Below, piece by piece: positions 35,668 to 44,352 of a stretch of DNA of 60,195 nt. This DNA is from JADLHS01 sp964539515 (lineage in GTDB: Bacteria > Verrucomicrobiota > Verrucomicrobiia > Limisphaerales > JADLHS01): NCBI GenBank assembly GCA_964539515.1, contig CAZIJO010000008.1, positions 1 through 60,195 of the forward strand. Direction: 5' to 3'. Numbering within the stretch: position 1 is the stretch's first letter; the number at the start of each line of letters is the position of its first letter. The notes beneath the pieces were generated by a model, which was given only the letters and a program-made list of their open reading frames with translations, was not told the DNA's origin and did no database searches. The translations under genes and the position numbers were made by a program.

Positions 35668-36720
35668 ATGAAAAGTGCATCGCGCAATCATCCCGAAACC
35701 CGTGGTGGAACGCCAGCCGATTACGGCATGACACGCCGCCACTTTGTGAAATCGATTGCCGCCACAGGGGCGGCCGTGGGCTTTGGCGCTTCGGCTTGGT
35801 CGGTCGAGCCAAAAAAGGGTGATATGATATATCGCACGCTTGGGAAAACGGGCGAAAGAGTTTCTGCCCTCGGCTTGGGTGGTTACCACATCGGCGTGCC
35901 GAAAGATGATGATGAGGCGATCCGCCTCATCCGCACGGCCATTGAGCGCGGTGTTACCTTCATGGATAATTGCTGGGACTATCACAATGGTGGCAGCGAA
36001 ATCCGGATGGGTAAGGCGCTGCGCGACGGCTATCGCGACCGGGTATTCCTCATGACGAAAATCGACGGCCGCACAAAACAGCTCGCGGCCCGTCAGATCG
36101 ACGAGTCGTTACAGCGCCTGCAAACCGATCGCATTGATTTGATGCAGCATCACGAGATCATACGGATGGAGGATCCGGACCGAGTTTTCGATGAAAATGG
36201 AGCACACTCAGCCATGCTCGAGGCGAAGCGGGCCGGGAAGCTTCGTTACATTGGTTTTACTGGGCACAAAGATCCGGTAGTCCACCAGCGGATGTTGGAT
36301 GTCGCAGCACAGAATCAGTTTAAGTTCGACGCCGTCCAAATGCCGCTCAACGTGATGGATGCCCATTTCCGCAGCTTCGAGAAGCAAGTCCTGCCGAGGC
36401 TCGTCAATGAAGGTGTCGGGGTGTTGGCGATGAAACCTCTGGGCAGCGGGGCGATTGTTCGCACCGGCGTTGTGACGCCGATCGAGGGTCTGCATTATGC
36501 GCTCAACCTGCCCGCATCCGTTGTGATCACCGGTATGGAAAACCTGGAAAGGCTTGATCAGGCGCTTGCCGCGGTGCGCACGTTCAAACCGCTCGACCGC
36601 GCACAAGTGGCGGCATTACTACAACGGACGGAAAAAATTGCGGCTACTGGCAAGTGCGAGCGCTTCAAGAACTCCGCCGCTTTCGATGCCACCGCACGGC
36701 ATCCCGAGTGGACGGGTTAG
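35668..36720 (+). CDS. Tat-exported aldo/keto reductase
   Basis: 350 residues. A twin-arginine signal, MTRRHFVKSIAATGAAVGFG (residues about 21-40), is followed by the AKR barrel: IYRTLGKTGERVSALGLGG, MDNCWDYHNGGSE with the catalytic Asp and Tyr, VFLMTKIDGR with the Lys, and LMQHHEI with the His. The NADPH-binding C-terminal part is ITGMENLERLDQAL. It probably reduces or oxidises a carbonyl substrate; how an NADP-dependent enzyme works after Tat export is unclear. GGAG lies eight bases before ATG 35668, supporting that start over 35512. Confidence 0.9.
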   Translation: MKSASRNHPETRGGTPADYGMTRRHFVKSIAATGAAVGFGASAWSVEPKKGDMIYRTLGKTGERVSALGLGGYHIGVPKDDDEAIRLIRTAIERGVTFMDNCWDYHNGGSEIRMGKALRDGYRDRVFLMTKIDGRTKQLAARQIDESLQRLQTDRIDLMQHHEIIRMEDPDRVFDENGAHSAMLEAKRAGKLRYIGFTGHKDPVVHQRMLDVAAQNQFKFDAVQMPLNVMDAHFRSFEKQVLPRLVNEGVGVLAMKPLGSGAIVRTGVVTPIEGLHYALNLPASVVITGMENLERLDQALAAVRTFKPLDRAQVAALLQRTEKIAATGKCERFKNSAAFDATARHPEWTG

Positions 36721-36814
36721 TCCAATTTCGCTTTATTGGCGGAACGATTTGCCATCGCCGCCGGGTGTGGTTGGCTTCACCTTCGAGGATGGGCCAAGCT
36801 CAGGAACTGCTGGA

Positions 36815-38176
36815 CTACTGCTTCTTGCCAATCCGGTAAAGATGGCTGTCGGTCCGAAGATAAATCGTGCGGTCAACGATTGCGGGTGTGGCGACCACCG
36901 GGCTATCCAGTTGGTTCTCAGCTAGTTTTTCAAACTTCTTATCGGCCTTCACCACCGTGCATTTGCCTTCCTTGCCAAAGAAATAGACCCGCCCCTCGGC
37001 CAATATTGGGGAGGCGAGGTGTTGCTGATTCAGGCGCTCCTGCCAGTAGGCATCGCCGCTTTGGGCGTCCGCACAATTCGCCATGCCATCGTCGGAAACC
37101 CAATAAAGTTCCTTTCCCAGCATCACCGGCGAGGACATGACCGGCACTTGGCGCGTTGTTTTCCATGCGGCGTGAGTTGTCGTGACGTCGCCCTGGCCGT
37201 CTGCGCGGAAAGCACAAAGCTGCGGCTTCATGCAGCCGGTACTGAAGAAGACGACCCCGTCGTCGAATACAGGACAGGAGCCAATGGAGAATCCGACGCC
37301 GTGGCGCGCGCGCCAGAATTCCTTGCCCGTGGCAGGGTCGTAGGAAACTACCCAGTGCGCTCCGGGCGAGATTAATTGGGTATGGCCCGAAGCGTTGATG
37401 AGCAAAGGCGTGACGAACGATTTCTTTAAGTTGCCACTGGAAGCCTCGATCGGTGGCCGATCAGTCCGCCAAACTTGATTGCCTGTTTTCTTGTCCAGGG
37501 CCGCAACGTACTGCGCGTCACGACCATCGCGGACCAACACCAGCAGGTCTTTGTACAGCACCGGCGAACTGCCCGGTCCGACCTGATGATCCAACGGCAG
37601 CCGCTTCTTCCAGACTACTTTGCCGGTCTTGGCGTTCAGGCACGCGGTGCCGAACGTTCCGAAGTCGCAAAAAATCCGGCTGGATTCAACGACCGGTGTG
37701 GGCGTGGCCCAACTATTAAACCAATGGACCGGATCGGGTTTGTCCACCTCGAATAACTGCGTGCGCCAAAGAGTTTTTCCACTGGCGGCATTGAGGCAAA
37801 TAACCTCCAACGAGATGTGCTCCGCCGTTTGCATGTCATCGCCCTCAATCCGTTTGCGCACGACGCCCTGCTCAACCGCCAGCGTGAGCCAGATCCGATT
37901 CCCCAGCACCACCGGCGACGACCGACCCCGGCCGGGCAGGCTGATTTTCCAGTTAACATTGTTGGTTTCGCTCCAAATTACCGGCACCTCCGTGGCGGAG
38001 GTTGAACTGTCACCGTGCGGACCGCGAAACTGAGGCCAATTTCGTTCACCGGCGCTGGTGCCGTTGACGAACAACATGACGAATGCGGCTGAAACCAGGC
38101 GGCGTGCGACCGTCGCCAATTGGCGGCTTCGATTTTGATTGGTCGACGAGACAGAATCGCGGGGGATGGAAGGCAT
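36815..38176 (-). CDS. Exported PQQ-like beta-propeller protein
   Basis: 453 residues. A membrane or signal segment (ARRLVSAAFVMLFVNGTSA) precedes NWPQFRGPHGDSS, the typical opening of planctomycete and verrucomicrobial PQQ-like propellers. Repeats of the form A-x-x-x-x-G-K/N-x-x-W appear: NAASGKTLWRTQLF, NAKTGKVVWKKRLP, DKKTGNQVWRTD, DPATGKEFWRAR and DAQSGDAYWQER. The fold may be structural rather than a true quinoprotein, since the PQQ and calcium ligands cannot be assigned. ATG 38176 (MPSIPRDS) is taken over 38284. It converges on the aldo/keto reductase gene with 94 bp between. Confidence 0.85.
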   Translation of the reverse strand: MPSIPRDSVSSTNQNRSRQLATVARRLVSAAFVMLFVNGTSAGERNWPQFRGPHGDSSTSATEVPVIWSETNNVNWKISLPGRGRSSPVVLGNRIWLTLAVEQGVVRKRIEGDDMQTAEHISLEVICLNAASGKTLWRTQLFEVDKPDPVHWFNSWATPTPVVESSRIFCDFGTFGTACLNAKTGKVVWKKRLPLDHQVGPGSSPVLYKDLLVLVRDGRDAQYVAALDKKTGNQVWRTDRPPIEASSGNLKKSFVTPLLINASGHTQLISPGAHWVVSYDPATGKEFWRARHGVGFSIGSCPVFDDGVVFFSTGCMKPQLCAFRADGQGDVTTTHAAWKTTRQVPVMSSPVMLGKELYWVSDDGMANCADAQSGDAYWQERLNQQHLASPILAEGRVYFFGKEGKCTVVKADKKFEKLAENQLDSPVVATPAIVDRTIYLRTDSHLYRIGKKQ

Positions 38177-38327
38177 GTTGGTTAGTTTCAACTTCTTAGC
38201 ACGAGGTATCCGAAAATCCAAACCCAATTTTCTGGTTGCTGCATTGGTTTTGCACTCCAAGCGCGAGCGAGATAGAGATTCCAATCACGACACGCCCTCG
38301 ATTGACCACTTGGCTCGTAACCCGCAG

Positions 38328-39176
38328 TTAAGGTCGTTCGCCGCGTGCGAGGCGGGCGTTGACATCCGCGATCACCCCTTCGATGTCGGCCAGGCTGTCG
38401 ATGACGTAGTGCGCTCCGGCTTTGCGCAGGATTTCCCGCGTTTTCTCCAGCCGCTGCTGGATTTCCTGCTTGGACAGGGTGGCTTCCTCCTCAAGCGTGT
38501 TGATGTTCATATAATTGCTATATCGCGCCACCCCGACCGCCCAACAGCCTGCGTTTAGTCCCTCGCCCACCCCGCTGGTGGTGTCATCCACTTTGACCAC
38601 CGACTCGATCGGCCACGCGTCCAGCAAATCCAGGTTACGGTAGACCATGAACGGCCGTGGCCGCGCCCCATGAATCACTTCGTCCCCTGCCACCGATGCG
38701 TCCGGCACATACCCCTGCTTCTTGGCCGCTTTTTCGAGAATATCGACCATCGGCCGCGTGAAGCCCGTCGAGCTGCCAATCTTGATCCCTTGTGCCTGCA
38801 AGCGCTTGATCACCTTCGCCACACCCGGCAGCAACTTGGTATACTTCGGCAGACAAGCCAGTTGGGCGGGCACAAAATCCGCAAACATCCGGTCCACGTC
38901 CGCCTGGTTCGGATACTTGCCATGCACACCCTTCCAACGCTCCCGGATGACGGAATCTTCGGTCAGCGCCTTGATGTGGAGATCCTTGCGCAAGCCCATC
39001 GGGCCGCGGGCCTCCTCCATGGAAATCTCAACCCCTTGATTCTTGAACACCTCGACGAAGACAACGGCGGGGGCGATGACGTAGGCGTCGGCGGTTGTGC
39101 CGCTCCAGTCGAGGATAACGGTGGCGACTTTACCGCGGTAGATGCGTTTGAATGTAAAATTGGCGTTTGCGCTCAT
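38328..39176 (-). CDS. phnX: Phosphonoacetaldehyde hydrolase (phosphonatase)
   Basis: 282 residues, HAD superfamily. The nucleophile motif DWSGTTAD matches the phosphonatase DWAGTTVD. The cap contains GPMGLRKDLHIKAL with the Schiff-base Lys position of PhnX. Motif II is GIKIGSSTGFTRPM and motif III-IV ESVVKVDDTTSGVGEGLNAG. It cleaves phosphonoacetaldehyde to acetaldehyde and phosphate in 2-aminoethylphosphonate use. No phnW transaminase, phosphonate transporter or regulator is adjacent. Confidence 0.9.
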   Translation of the reverse strand: MSANANFTFKRIYRGKVATVILDWSGTTADAYVIAPAVVFVEVFKNQGVEISMEEARGPMGLRKDLHIKALTEDSVIRERWKGVHGKYPNQADVDRMFADFVPAQLACLPKYTKLLPGVAKVIKRLQAQGIKIGSSTGFTRPMVDILEKAAKKQGYVPDASVAGDEVIHGARPRPFMVYRNLDLLDAWPIESVVKVDDTTSGVGEGLNAGCWAVGVARYSNYMNINTLEEEATLSKQEIQQRLEKTREILRKAGAHYVIDSLADIEGVIADVNARLARGERP

Positions 39177-39456
39177 GGTTTCTTCGTTCTTTCTTTCTTG
39201 CTAAGGGTTGACGTTGAACCAGCCACTGGCCGGGACAGCGAATTCGAGCGCAAAAGATCGCCAGCGCCGCGGACGGTTTCAAGGTCAATTCATGCCTTCG
39301 ATGCGCCCCGTCATAGATTTCTTCCCCTGACTAGCGGAATGACAATTCGACGCTGGCAACCGAAGTTGAGTGCTGGAAGTCGTAACGCTCCTGGTTCTGC
39401 CATTTAGGCTCGTGACAAATTGGCTGGCAACTTGTCCCATCTTCTGGCGGATCACG

Positions 39457-40572
39457 ATGACCGCCTCACCTATGAAACCAACACTCCCGGCGTCAGATCA
39501 ACACGGCGACAACGGGCCCGATGCCCCGCAGGCCCTTGCCGATCTCGTTCGCCAGGCCGTCGCGGCCGGCGCCAGCGACATTCACCTCCAGCTGCGGGGG
39601 GCGCAGGCGGAAGTCGCGTTTCGCCTGGATGGCGTTATCACACCCTTTACCACCTTGGCCGCGCCCCTTGCCGAGCGCGTGTTCGGCCGCATCAAATTCC
39701 TTGCACGGCTCAAGACCTATCAGGATTCCCTGCCGCAGGATGGCCGCATTGAACACGCGGATCTCGGCAGCCCGCATGATATCCGCGTGGCCACCTACCC
39801 GACCGTGACCGGTGAGAAAATCGTCCTCCGGCTGTTCAACTTCGCCGCGGTCAAAACCATCCGGGAACTCGCAATCCCCCATGACGCCGCCATGGAGTTG
39901 GAATCTTTCCTCCGCCAATCTGCGGGGCTGTTGCTGCTCACCGGCCCGGCGGGCAGTGGCAAGACCACCACCATTTACGCCTGCCTCCAACATCTGCTCG
40001 CGCTCGGCGGTCGCCACATCATCACGGTGGAGGACCCCGTTGAACAGATCATCCCGGGGATCATGCAGACTGAAATCAACGAAGCCATCGGCTTGGGTTT
40101 CGCCCGCGCCGCGCGCCATCTCCTCCGCCAGGACCCGCAGGCCCTCATCCTCGGCGAGATTCGCGATGAGGAGACCGCCAACCTTGCCGTGCGCGCCGCG
40201 CTCACTGGGCATCTGGTCATCTCGACCCTGCATGCCGGCTCGTGTCGCGGCGTATTGGAACGATTGCTGGTCCTGTGCCCGGATCATTCCGCCGTGGCCG
40301 CCGCCGTGGAACTTGTCTTCAATCAACGCCTCGTCCGGCGCGTTTGCGCCGCCTGCGCTGGCAAAGGTTGCCCCCAATGTTTTCAAACGGGCTATCTGGG
40401 CCGTGTCCCCGTGGTGGAATGGCTGCGCATCACGGAGGACCGGCGGGGGAACTTGCGGACGCGTGACCTGCAAACCATTCAGCCGCACCGGCCGCTCGCC
40501 GAGATGGCGCGTGACCTTGTGCGCCAAGGCCTGTCCAATGAATTGGAACTTCAGCGGGTGTTGGGCTTATGA
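39457..40572 (+). CDS. GspE/PilB-type secretion ATPase, short form
   Basis: 371 residues. The N2-type domain starts LADLVRQAVAAGASDIHLQL and RIEHADLGSPHDIRVATYPT. The RecA-like domain has Walker A TGPAGSGKTTTIY, Asp box ITVEDPVEQI, Walker B ALILGEIRDEETA and His box HLVISTLHAG. A four-Cys zinc element (VCAACAGKGCPQCFQTGYLG) is typical of GspE/PilB rather than PilT. It lacks the long N1 domain of full-size GspE, resembling ComGA in size. ATG 39457 is chosen; the frame stays open from 39370. First gene of a seven-gene overlapping operon, and it would power pseudopilus assembly. Confidence 0.93.
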   Translation: MTASPMKPTLPASDQHGDNGPDAPQALADLVRQAVAAGASDIHLQLRGAQAEVAFRLDGVITPFTTLAAPLAERVFGRIKFLARLKTYQDSLPQDGRIEHADLGSPHDIRVATYPTVTGEKIVLRLFNFAAVKTIRELAIPHDAAMELESFLRQSAGLLLLTGPAGSGKTTTIYACLQHLLALGGRHIITVEDPVEQIIPGIMQTEINEAIGLGFARAARHLLRQDPQALILGEIRDEETANLAVRAALTGHLVISTLHAGSCRGVLERLLVLCPDHSAVAAAVELVFNQRLVRRVCAACAGKGCPQCFQTGYLGRVPVVEWLRITEDRRGNLRTRDLQTIQPHRPLAEMARDLVRQGLSNELELQRVLGL

Positions 40573-41546
40573 AAACCGACGAATTCGCCTTCTTCAATCA
40601 ACAACTCGCCGCCATGCTCCGGGACGGCATCCCACTGGAAGGCGCGTTGCAACGCCTCTGCACCGAAATGCAAGACGCCCCACTCCGCGCGGAAATGCAG
40701 GCGCTCGCCACCGATCTCACGCAAGGCGTGCCCCTGTCCGAAGCCATACGCCGCCGCCAACTACCCGAGCTCTATCGCTGCCTCGTCGAAATCGGCGCGC
40801 AAAGCAACGACCTCCCCGGCGTCCTGACCCTGCTGGCTGATCATTATCAGCGCCGCTACCACATTTGGACCCGGCTCAAGGGACTGATGGTTTATCCCTT
40901 CATTGTCCTGACCGCCTCGCTCGCGCTTTCCGTCCTGCTCGCCTGCGTGCTCGAGCAACTTGTCTGGCCCAGCCTGACGATGATCAGTCAACAAGCGTCT
41001 CCAGGCTTTCACGCCGCGCTGTGGATGTCACCGGTCCTCCTGGCCCTCCTGCTCGTCATCGCCCTTGTTGGCCTCACCGTCCCCGCTGCCCGCCAGCTGC
41101 TTCGCTGGCGCGTCCCTTCTTTTCGCGAATCCAGCCTCGCGCAAATCGCCTCCACCCTCGCGCTGCTGCTCCGTAACGGCGTCGCGCTCGATCACGCGCT
41201 TGCGCTCGTCGAACGCATGGAAAGTGGCAGTCGCGCCGGGGAGGAAATTTCCAACTGGCGCCTCCGGCTGGCCGCCGGCCACGGCAAGTTTGTGGAGCTG
41301 GCGCAACCCGGTCGCGCGTTTCCGCCGTTGTTCATCTGGCTCGTGGCGCATGGCCGGGAGGACCTTGGCGCCGGATTCCAACACGCCGCCGACATCTACC
41401 AATCGCGGGCCAATCACCGTGCCGAGCTACTGCTCTACTCCGCCTTGCCGTGCTCGGTCCTCGGGCTTGGTTTGTTGATCGTCATGCAGATTCAACCGAT
41501 TTTTTTCGAGCTATCGAAGGTCATGAACATGCTCGGCTCGGAATAA
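40569..41546 (+). CDS. GspF/PilC-type inner membrane platform protein, copy 1
   Basis: 325 residues. The first cytoplasmic GspF domain reads FFNQQLAAMLRDGIPLEGAL and GVPLSEAIRRRQLPELYRCLVEIGAQSNDL, followed by YPFIVLTASLALSVLLACVL (membrane). The second GspF domain reads SLAQIASTLALLLRNGVALDHALALVERM, with a terminal membrane helix ALPCSVLGLGLLIVMQIQPI. The ATG overlaps the ATPase stop (ATGA). A complete two-domain GspF, though shorter than the usual 400 residues. It would couple the ATPase to pilin polymerisation. Confidence 0.9.
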   Translation: MKTDEFAFFNQQLAAMLRDGIPLEGALQRLCTEMQDAPLRAEMQALATDLTQGVPLSEAIRRRQLPELYRCLVEIGAQSNDLPGVLTLLADHYQRRYHIWTRLKGLMVYPFIVLTASLALSVLLACVLEQLVWPSLTMISQQASPGFHAALWMSPVLLALLLVIALVGLTVPAARQLLRWRVPSFRESSLAQIASTLALLLRNGVALDHALALVERMESGSRAGEEISNWRLRLAAGHGKFVELAQPGRAFPPLFIWLVAHGREDLGAGFQHAADIYQSRANHRAELLLYSALPCSVLGLGLLIVMQIQPIFFELSKVMNMLGSE

Positions 41547-41557
41547 CGTAAACGTGC

Positions 41558-42703
41558 ATGAACGACTTTCCCGAACTCTTCTTGCGCCTCAGCCTTGCGT
41601 TGGCCCTAATTTGTGTCTGGGCGCTCACGCTCGGCGGCGGGCTGGCGCTGCTGCACTTTCTCGTCTCGCTGCCCATGCGCCGGGCTGAACGTGCCCGCGC
41701 CCTGCTGGAGCTTATGGAAACCTCGCTTCGGCTGGGGGAACCGGTCGAACAGGCGCTTATCTCCATCTCGCAGAGCCGCGAACAATCCCTCGGCGTCCGT
41801 TTTCATCTCTTCGTGGCGTGGCTGGAAAACGGCCTGCGCCTTCCGGATGCGCTCGCCAAAGTGCCGCGCCTCCTGCCGCCGCAGATCGTCGCCATGCTCC
41901 GGGCCGGCGAACGCATCGGCGACCTGCGCAAAATCCTCCCCGCATGCCGGCAGTTGCTCGCCGACGCCGTTTCCGAAACCCGCAGCGCCCTGAATTACCT
42001 CGTCGTCATCACTTTCGTCATCTCGCCCGCCACCATGTTCTTTTTTTCGTTCCTCGCCATTATGGTATTTCCAAAGCTGAACCAAGTCGCCTACGGCTTG
42101 GGCGTGGACCATAGCAGCGGCATTCATTTGCTCACCCAGCACTCCGCCCTGTTTGTCGGGACGCAAATACTCTTCCAGCTGGCGATGTGGACCGCCGCCA
42201 TCATCTACGTCCTTGGCCCACATGCCCACGCCTGGCTGCCCGGCTACGATCAAGTGAGCTGGCGGCTGCCCTGGCGCCGCAAACGGATGCAGCGCGATTT
42301 CTCCATCATGCTCGCCACCCTGCTCGACGCCCGCATGCCCGAACCCGAAGCCATCACGCTCGCCGCCGACTGCACGTCCAATCGCTGCTTTCAAAAGCGC
42401 GCTGCCACCGCCGTCAAAGACTTGGGTCAGGGCCGCTCGCTCACGGAAGCCGTGCAGGCGATGGACGATCACGGTGAGTTCCGCTGGCGGCTCACCAACG
42501 CGGCCCATTCCCGCAATGGTTTTCTCACGGCGCTCGCCGGCTGGCACGAGGCCCTCGATGCCAAGGCATTTCAACAGCAACAAGCGGCCGCCCATGTCCT
42601 CTCCACCGCGCTCCTGCTGTTTAACGGTGTCTTCGTCGCCGCGATCGTCATCACCGTCTTCGCCTTTCTCATCTCCATCATCAACGCCGGATGCCTATGG
42701 TAA
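41558..42703 (+). CDS. GspF/PilC-type inner membrane platform protein, copy 2
   Basis: 381 residues. It has an extra N-terminal membrane helix (LSLALALICVWALTLGGGLALLHF reads as 10-33). GspF domain 1 is ARALLELMETSLRLGEPVEQAL with FHLFVAWLENGLRLPDALAK and MLRAGERIGDLRKIL. Membrane segments follow at about 145-170 and 190-215. GspF domain 2 is RMQRDFSIMLATLLDARMPEPEAITLAAD, ending in LSTALLLFNGVFVAAIVITVFAFLISII. It is distinct from copy 1 in sequence, so not a recent duplication. It begins 11 bp after copy 1 and overlaps the next gene by 13 bp. Typical systems have one GspF. Confidence 0.88.
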   Translation: MNDFPELFLRLSLALALICVWALTLGGGLALLHFLVSLPMRRAERARALLELMETSLRLGEPVEQALISISQSREQSLGVRFHLFVAWLENGLRLPDALAKVPRLLPPQIVAMLRAGERIGDLRKILPACRQLLADAVSETRSALNYLVVITFVISPATMFFFSFLAIMVFPKLNQVAYGLGVDHSSGIHLLTQHSALFVGTQILFQLAMWTAAIIYVLGPHAHAWLPGYDQVSWRLPWRRKRMQRDFSIMLATLLDARMPEPEAITLAADCTSNRCFQKRAATAVKDLGQGRSLTEAVQAMDDHGEFRWRLTNAAHSRNGFLTALAGWHEALDAKAFQQQQAAAHVLSTALLLFNGVFVAAIVITVFAFLISIINAGCLW

Positions 42704-43086
42704 CTCCTGCCGCCAGATTATTTCGCGCCCGCGGCCGTGAAGCCGCGATGCTCATGACGGAACTCATGGTCGCCATTGCGTTCCTGGGCATTGCCATCCT
42801 CCCGCTCGCCTTCTCGTTCGCCAGGGAACATCAATACCTCCGCGGTTGTTATCAGCGTGCCGTGGCGATGGAACTGGTGGACGGCGAAATGGAAATGCTG
42901 GTCGCAGGCGAATGGCAGCGGTACGCGAACGGCCGGCATGTCCTCACCCCGACCGGATCGGCGGCCGCCCATCTGCCGCCCGGGACGTTGCAACTCACGG
43001 TGAATGAAAAGCGTCTTCGCCTGGAATGGCAACCCACCGCTCGCAATCGTGGCGGTGGTGTCTTCCGCGAGGCCACCCGCAAATGA
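42691..43086 (+). CDS. Pseudopilin-like protein (GspI-like)
   Basis: 131 residues. After a basic leader, EAAMLMTELMVAIAFLGIAI gives a prepilin-type cleavage site (Ala before Met, Glu at +5 by this register) and a hydrophobic helix. The rest, YQRAVAMELVDGEMEMLVAGEWQRY, resembles the minor-pseudopilin helix that counts residues per turn. It is short, like GspI. Overlaps of 13 bp with GspF copy 2 and 4 bp with the next gene place it firmly in the operon. Confidence 0.75.
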   Translation: MPMVTPAARLFRARGREAAMLMTELMVAIAFLGIAILPLAFSFAREHQYLRGCYQRAVAMELVDGEMEMLVAGEWQRYANGRHVLTPTGSAAAHLPPGTLQLTVNEKRLRLEWQPTARNRGGGVFREATRK

Positions 43087-43583
43087 ACGCTCAACCTCAA
43101 TTCATCCGCCGATCCGCCCGGTTGCACGGCATCACGCTCATTGAATGCCTCGTTTACATCGGCGCTCTCGCCATCGTGTTCGGGATGGGGACGGCCGCCT
43201 TTTATCACTGCTCCGCGAACTCCGCCGCCCTGCGCCGCAACGCCGACGATATCGCCCGGGTTCTGCACGTCGGCGAACTCTGGCGCACCGACATCCGGGC
43301 TGCCACCCAGCCCGTGCGCTTCGATGCCTCCGAACAGATCCTCTACCTCGTCCACGGCGAAACGGTCGTTGCTTACCAGTTTGCGGAGAATCAAATCCTT
43401 CGCCGGGCCAGAACCGATGCGCCATGGGTCGTCCTTCTACCGCGCGTCGCCGCATCGCAGATGCACCCGGAGCCACGGACTCACGTCACCGGCTGGCGTT
43501 GGGAGCTGGCATTGAAAACCACCCGTGAACCGGCTCCGCTGCGACCGCTCTTCACCTTTACCGCCGTGCCCGGACCGTTATGA
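43083..43583 (+). CDS. Pseudopilin-like protein (GspJ-like)
   Basis: 166 residues. The leader QFIRRSARLHG is followed by ITLIECLVYIGALAIVFGMG, with Glu+5 and a membrane helix. The remaining soluble domain (RVLHVGELWRTDIRAATQPVRF and VVAYQFAENQILRRA) has the pattern of GspJ-type minor pseudopilins. ATG 43083 overlaps the previous stop (ATGA), and its own stop overlaps the next ATG. Confidence 0.78.
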   Translation: MNAQPQFIRRSARLHGITLIECLVYIGALAIVFGMGTAAFYHCSANSAALRRNADDIARVLHVGELWRTDIRAATQPVRFDASEQILYLVHGETVVAYQFAENQILRRARTDAPWVVLLPRVAASQMHPEPRTHVTGWRWELALKTTREPAPLRPLFTFTAVPGPL

Positions 43584-43819
43584 ATACGAGTTGCCCATCC
43601 AAACCTGGCCGATCCCGCCAGCGCGGGTTCTTCCTGATCATCGTCTTGCTCGCTCTCACCGCCATCATGCTGATTTACCTCACCATCAACGCCCGCCGCC
43701 TCGCCGTGCTCAAGCAGGACCTCCGCCTCATCGACCAAAAGCAAGTGCAACGTTTGAATCCCGCTGATTCCGGCGTCATCACCAACCGCGCCTTGACCCC
43801 GTCTGCGCTCGCGCCATGA
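43580..43819 (+). CDS. Short pseudopilin-like protein lacking Glu+5 (GspK-like start)
   Basis: 79 residues. The leader CPSKPGRSRQRG is followed by FFLIIVLLALTAIMLIYLTINARRL. The usual Glu at +5 is absent (Ile), as in the tip pseudopilin GspK, but the large GspK globular domain is missing; only about 40 residues follow the helix. Both ends overlap neighbours by ATGA. It could be a minimal tip protein or a regulator of assembly. Confidence 0.6.
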   Translation: MNTSCPSKPGRSRQRGFFLIIVLLALTAIMLIYLTINARRLAVLKQDLRLIDQKQVQRLNPADSGVITNRALTPSALAP

Positions 43820-44106
43820 GTCCGCCCGCCGACAAGCCGCCGCCATTGGACAAGATCGAGTTGATCCAGGGTTCGCTGCGAGCGTTTTGGTTTGGCCTGC
43901 CCGGCATCGTACCTTTTCTCGGCACGCCGTTCGCCATCGTCGCTTTGGTGCAGAATTCGCGGATCAAGCGCCGCGGCGGCGCCCTTTGGAATCCTGCGCA
44001 ACGGTACCTGTTCTGGGGCTCGGTTTGCGCGCGCATCGGTGTGATGTTGACCATTATGCTCACGCTGCTTCTCTTCCTAGCCGGACTCTTTTCGTGGCTG
44101 CCGTGA
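43816..44106 (+). CDS. Small membrane protein closing the pseudopilus operon
   Basis: 96 residues. Proline-rich start (MSPPADKPPPLDKIELIQGS), then two hydrophobic regions: FWFGLPGIVPFLGTPFAIVALV and ARIGVMLTIMLTLLLFLAGLF reads at the C-terminus. No family recognised with confidence; the loop QNSRIKRRGGALWNPAQRYLFWG is unusual. The ATGA overlap with the upstream gene links it to the operon. It could replace a GspL/M or PilN/O-type assembly protein, which is inference. Confidence 0.65.
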   Translation: MSPPADKPPPLDKIELIQGSLRAFWFGLPGIVPFLGTPFAIVALVQNSRIKRRGGALWNPAQRYLFWGSVCARIGVMLTIMLTLLLFLAGLFSWLP

Positions 44107-44352
44107 GCCTTGCAGCCGCCGACTTGAAGAGGCGGAGGCAACCAGCGGCGCAAGGTGTTTGACTCCTTCCGTCGTTGGCATTGTCGATTGGCATTTCGTG
44201 CATGCCGTTAGTCTGGCAGAACATGCCTGCGCGGTTGTTCCATTTTGAGAGGGCAACTAAGCCCGAATTGCCCACTAGTCAGTGTCATTTTCCATGCGGC
44301 AACCGCTCAACCCTTGCTCCGCAACCCGGCGATCTGCCATACTCCGCGTTCA

